From Nymphaea colorata (Eukaryota; Streptophyta; Magnoliopsida; Nymphaeales; Nymphaeaceae), in contig NC_045143.1 of the NCBI RefSeq assembly GCF_008831285.2, forward strand, positions 8,937,503 to 9,001,502: DNA of 64,000 nt, written 5' to 3'. A program made the translations under genes and the position numbers. A model generated the notes under the pieces. The model was not told the DNA's origin. It was given only the letters and a program-made list of their open reading frames with translations, and searched no databases. Below, one piece after another: positions 60,781-64,000 of this stretch; the first letter of the stretch is position 1; every line of letters starts with the position of its first letter.

Positions 60781-61340
60781 TATTTTGTCATAGAGGTTTC
60801 TAACAAATATATTTAAAGTCGTGTATAGAACATCAACAGCCAGCAAAAAACAAATCCAAAGATTTGGTTCAAGGACAAGAATATGATTTAAAAGAAAGAG
60901 GAAACCTGTATCAGATCTGATACCAATGTGATCTGGCCTGAACTTCTTCTTCAACAGCGGTAACCAAGAAATTTCTGATACAGTCCCTTGTAGTCTTCCA
61001 CGTGCCAGATCTGAAAAAAATATGAACCCCTTGCAGCTACTCTTCCACGTGCCAGAAAACAAATATATATATTCCACAGTAACTCCCACGCGCAACTTCC
61101 ACATAGTTGCTTATGGTCCACTACATCAACGTTGGGGACCTAACCACACATACCTCTCACGTGTGATTAGGTTCCCCTTCCATGCTGCTCCACTATTTTC
61201 CGATGATCAGCAGAGAGGAAAAAAAGGAAGGATAGAAAAAAAATAGGAAGAGATGGGAGAGAGATAATAGGAGAAGAGGTCGCCAGAAAATTACGTCAAT
61301 GGTCGCCGAAGAAGGATGGAGATCGCCGGCTCTGATACCA

Positions 61341-61532
61341 TGTTACAGCTGGCAGTCTTTTGAGAGAGAAAACTTTCTCATTCACTAACCTTAATCTCCA
61401 TAATAAAAAGATTAGGGTAGAAAGAGATTTACAAATTACATCAACCAAAAATAGAGAAATGTTTAAAGAGACCTCGTAACTATTAAATATTGCAAAGAAC
61501 CACCTAGAAACATAAACTCTTCTAATTCAACA
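61341..61532 (-). mobile_element. Copia 5' LTR and primer site, minus strand
   Basis: On the minus strand the LTR runs 61532 to 61341 (TGTTGAATTAGAAG to CAGCTGTAACA). It is followed at once by TGGTATCAGAGC at 61340-61329, the initiator-Met primer site. The sequence to the left (about 61328-60930) would be leader, but no gag is recognised before the plus-strand copia LTR. Within it CTTCCACGTGCCAG is repeated about 44 bases apart, at about 60996 and 61040. Confidence 0.7.
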
Positions 61533-62116
61533 GCATATATTCTGTGGTTAAGGGTTAATGAAATTTACTGATTCTCTCTCCTCCTAACCCTAATTTCAAC
61601 AAGTTGCTTGATCCTGCATCATCCAAATTTCATGCTCAAGGTTGGATACCTGTTTCTATTTGGTAGAGGTGGACCCAGTCCCATCCTTAACTTCCTGTAA
61701 AACATAATCTGGAGGGATTGGAGTAGATCCATCCAGGTGTCCAGAGATACCTTATCTCTCAATGGATGGGAGAATTTGTTCTCTCCATGTAAGGAAATGG
61801 GAAATTGGAAGTGATGAGTTTCTGTGAGATAAGCTGCCAAAAGGGTTGGAGGAAATAATGGAATGAGAAGAGGTATCCAAGAGACAAAACAGAGATGGCA
61901 AATCAGCACATAAAGAAATAGAATTAAGAAAAATGTATGCACGGGAAAATAAAAAGATGCTTAATGCTCAGTTCAAATGGATATGGCAGTATACTCCTTC
62001 CTCAGCTTTGTAGAGATATAATTGTGTAGATGCACCCATTATTATTATTTTTTTTTTCCTTTTTCCCTTTTTTGGGGTGGGGTGTATCTGCTGTGTTCCT
62101 CTATACAGAAAATATC

Positions 62117-62257
62117 ATGGCAATTCAGGCAAGAAGTTCTGCTAGCTTTTCAAAGGATATAGAGTTAAGTGTTTCTTCAACTCATGGCAGACATGACTAT
62201 GATGGAGAGGAGGACTTACATGCAGATTTAATGGGAAACATATTAGACAGGAATACT
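62117..62257 (+). CDS. Possible coding exon of an unidentified gene
   Basis: A pyrimidine-rich tract and TATACAG at 62102-62108 precede ATG 62117. The frame reads MAIQARSSASFSKDIELSVS, then STHGRHDYDGEEDLHADLMG, and meets a donor-like ACT|GTATGC after exactly 47 codons (62257). It looks protein-like but I do not recognise it, and no following exon is found before 64000. It could equally be transposon leader or chance. Confidence 0.22.
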
Positions 62258-62599
62258 GTATGCAAACTGATGCGTACATGCAATCTAGATCACTCGACCA
62301 AAACTAAAATGCAGAACAGTCGAACAGACTATACAAATTCAGACGTCTGATCTGAAAACAGACCCAAAGCAAGTATGAAAACTGATGTAGAACAGAGAGA
62401 CAAAATTGATATAGAGAATAAATCTAAATGCAGAAATATGCAGGAACAACAGAGTTAGGGCAGCAAAAGTAAGATACAGATATAAAGATGAGCAACTGAA
62501 ATTAGGGCAGATAAGGAAGAGGGGAATCAGATGAAAGAAGAAGACAGGAGGAAAATTTTTATGTAATCAACTCCCAGGTCAGTTTTGTCATACGTGGCT

Positions 62600-63340
62600 C
62601 TCAGTCAGTTTTTTTAAATAAGTTAGACATAAATTTATATATAATCAACTCAGATTTCATTAGGGAATACAGAAACACCCCAATGTGCACTAAGGCACAA
62701 CCAAAGAATAAGCTTTCTCCTTAATAAAGGCACAAGAAACTTCATAACCTCCTACAGCTAGACTGTAGAGATCTAACTATTGGAGCCTCTGATGTCCAGA
62801 AGAGCAGAGATGAGAAATACCAAAAAGAATAATAAAAGAATACAATCAGAAAAAGAATAAGAAACATATATAGAAAAGAATATATGAAAGATAAGACAGA
62901 GTACAACAAAGGGGACCTGTTATATATACATACACGAAATTTAACACCCTCCTCCCCCTTCAAACTTATGGTATCACAACCAAAAGTTTGTTAGGAAGAG
63001 ACAAAAATTTCGATGCTTTATGGTCTTCTTAAAACTCTCTTGATGAACATAGTGATGATCCGTGTTATTGTATTTGGTTTACTCGTAAAATCTGTGATTG
63101 CTGGCTATATAGATTGTGCTTTTGTTATCACAATAAAGCTTGGTTGGCTTCTAAAAATAAGTCATATCTTTCAAAAGCTTTTTCATCAAAAAAGTATTTG
63201 TAGTTGTGCTTGTCATGGCATGGTACTTAATTTCAGTAGAGGACCTTCGTTGCTTCTTATGTCTTCATGATATTAAAAGATCACCTAAAATACACAAAAT
63301 CTTGTAATAGAGTGGTAGTTGTTGGGATTTGGGTCTATCA
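62600..63340 (-). mobile_element. Copia 3' end fragment (RNase H, polypurine tract, LTR)
   Basis: On the minus strand the RNase H remnant (63340 to about 62990) includes KLYCDNKSTIYIASNH. It is followed by a GAAGGGGGAGGAGGG polypurine run at 62960-62946, then presumably LTR sequence to about 62600. The stretch cttcaaacttatggtatcacaaccaaaagtttgttagga matches 38884-38922 closely, so it is the same family as the old host element there. Confidence 0.65.
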
Positions 63341-63603
63341 CCCTGGACATCATCAATGCATGTAATTCATTCTAATAGATTAATAAATTTAAAATTTATG
63401 ATATTTCTGGGAAACCCTTATGCCCCCTTAAAATTTGTATAAGTCCCTCCTTAATCTCGTAGAAATAGAAAAAATTACAACATGGTGCCTAAGGAATGAA
63501 TGAACATTATCTTCTCAGCTTTTCAGTATTCACAAATAGCCTCTTAATATTTTCAGCAAATTCTCAAAAGAGCCATTCCCAAACAAAAATCATTAAACTA
63601 GGG

Positions 63604-63833
63604 GGGTAATTTATGACATTACTCCTCTAATCACATTTACTTTTAAAAAAAGTAAAAAAGGAAAAAAGCGGGTTGAGGGCCTTGACCCTCACCATCCTCC
63701 AATAAGGGAAGCATCCACCCTCGCTGGAGGATGGTGAGGGTTGATGGCAATCCCTTGCCCTTCTCCAGCAAGGGTTGATGGTGCCGTCTAACCTCCTTTT
63801 TAATTTTTTTAAAAATAAATTCTAAAATTACCC
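63604..63833. mobile_element. Stem-loop MITE-like element
   Basis: The ends GGGTAATTTATGA and TCTAAAATTACCC are inverted repeats with two mismatches. In the centre, ACCCTCACCATCCTCCA (63685-63701) and TGGAGGATGGTGAGGGT (63725-63741) are perfect 17-base arms with a 23-base loop. The intervening A/T-rich arms are also roughly complementary, so the whole 230 bp can fold on itself. There is no coding content and target duplications are not evident. Confidence 0.6.
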
Positions 63834-64000
63834 TTTACTTTAATAGTGATTGAGTGATGATAGACTACGTTTATACACATAAAACATGCCCTAGCATGAA
63901 GTCTATTAATGGTTCCTTGTTTTATTGCATTTCTATCTGGAAGCATAATTTATTTTCCTGGACACAGAATATATTCTTATATAATCTTATTCTTGTCACC

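Overview
This window is nuclear DNA of a flowering plant. It carries spliced genes with GT-AG introns, nuclear genes for chloroplast and mitochondrial proteins with N-terminal targeting extensions, and a heavy load of plant-type transposable elements: Ty1/copia, Ty3/gypsy, a LINE, a SINE, and hAT-, Mutator- and Harbinger-like elements. Six protein-coding genes can be assembled by reading splice junctions: (1) GCN5-type histone acetyltransferase, minus strand, 5' half only, 1636-6695; (2) intronless 60S ribosomal protein eL27, plus, 8805-9212; (3) chloroplast TatA (Tha4), plus, two exons, 11349-14052; (4) chloroplast SufD (ABCI7), minus, three exons, 15885-21136; (5) NDUFV2, the 24-kDa subunit of mitochondrial complex I, minus, nine exons, 23245-29698; (6) a POLLUX-like (plastid envelope channel, PEC-type) ion channel, plus, at least nine exons, about 33026-55974, incomplete at the 3' side.

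Layout. From 1 to 30 kb the window is gene-rich, with small elements in introns and spacers. GCN5 and eL27 diverge around a dead LINE tail and both carry telo-box-like motifs upstream. TatA and SufD converge. The TatA intron holds an 889-bp element with 15-bp terminal inverted repeats and an exact 8-bp target-site duplication (hAT type). From 33 to 64 kb the landscape is dominated by retrotransposons lying in the introns of the POLLUX-like gene. The clearest case is a three-layer nest: a 1,555-bp Harbinger-like element sits in the integrase region of a copia element with both LTRs and a 5-bp target duplication, and that copia element sits inside an older copia remnant. All of this is within one 10.5-kb intron.

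How the genes relate. There is no operon logic here. Three of the six genes encode plastid proteins (TatA for the thylakoid Tat translocase, SufD for the Fe-S scaffold complex SufBCD, and the POLLUX-like envelope channel) and one encodes a mitochondrial Fe-S protein, but the genes have separate promoters and neighbourhood is probably coincidental. I found no convincing undescribed biological system. The most informative observations are the precise transposon structures, a few unexplained exon-like open stretches, and doubt about whether the POLLUX-like gene is intact.
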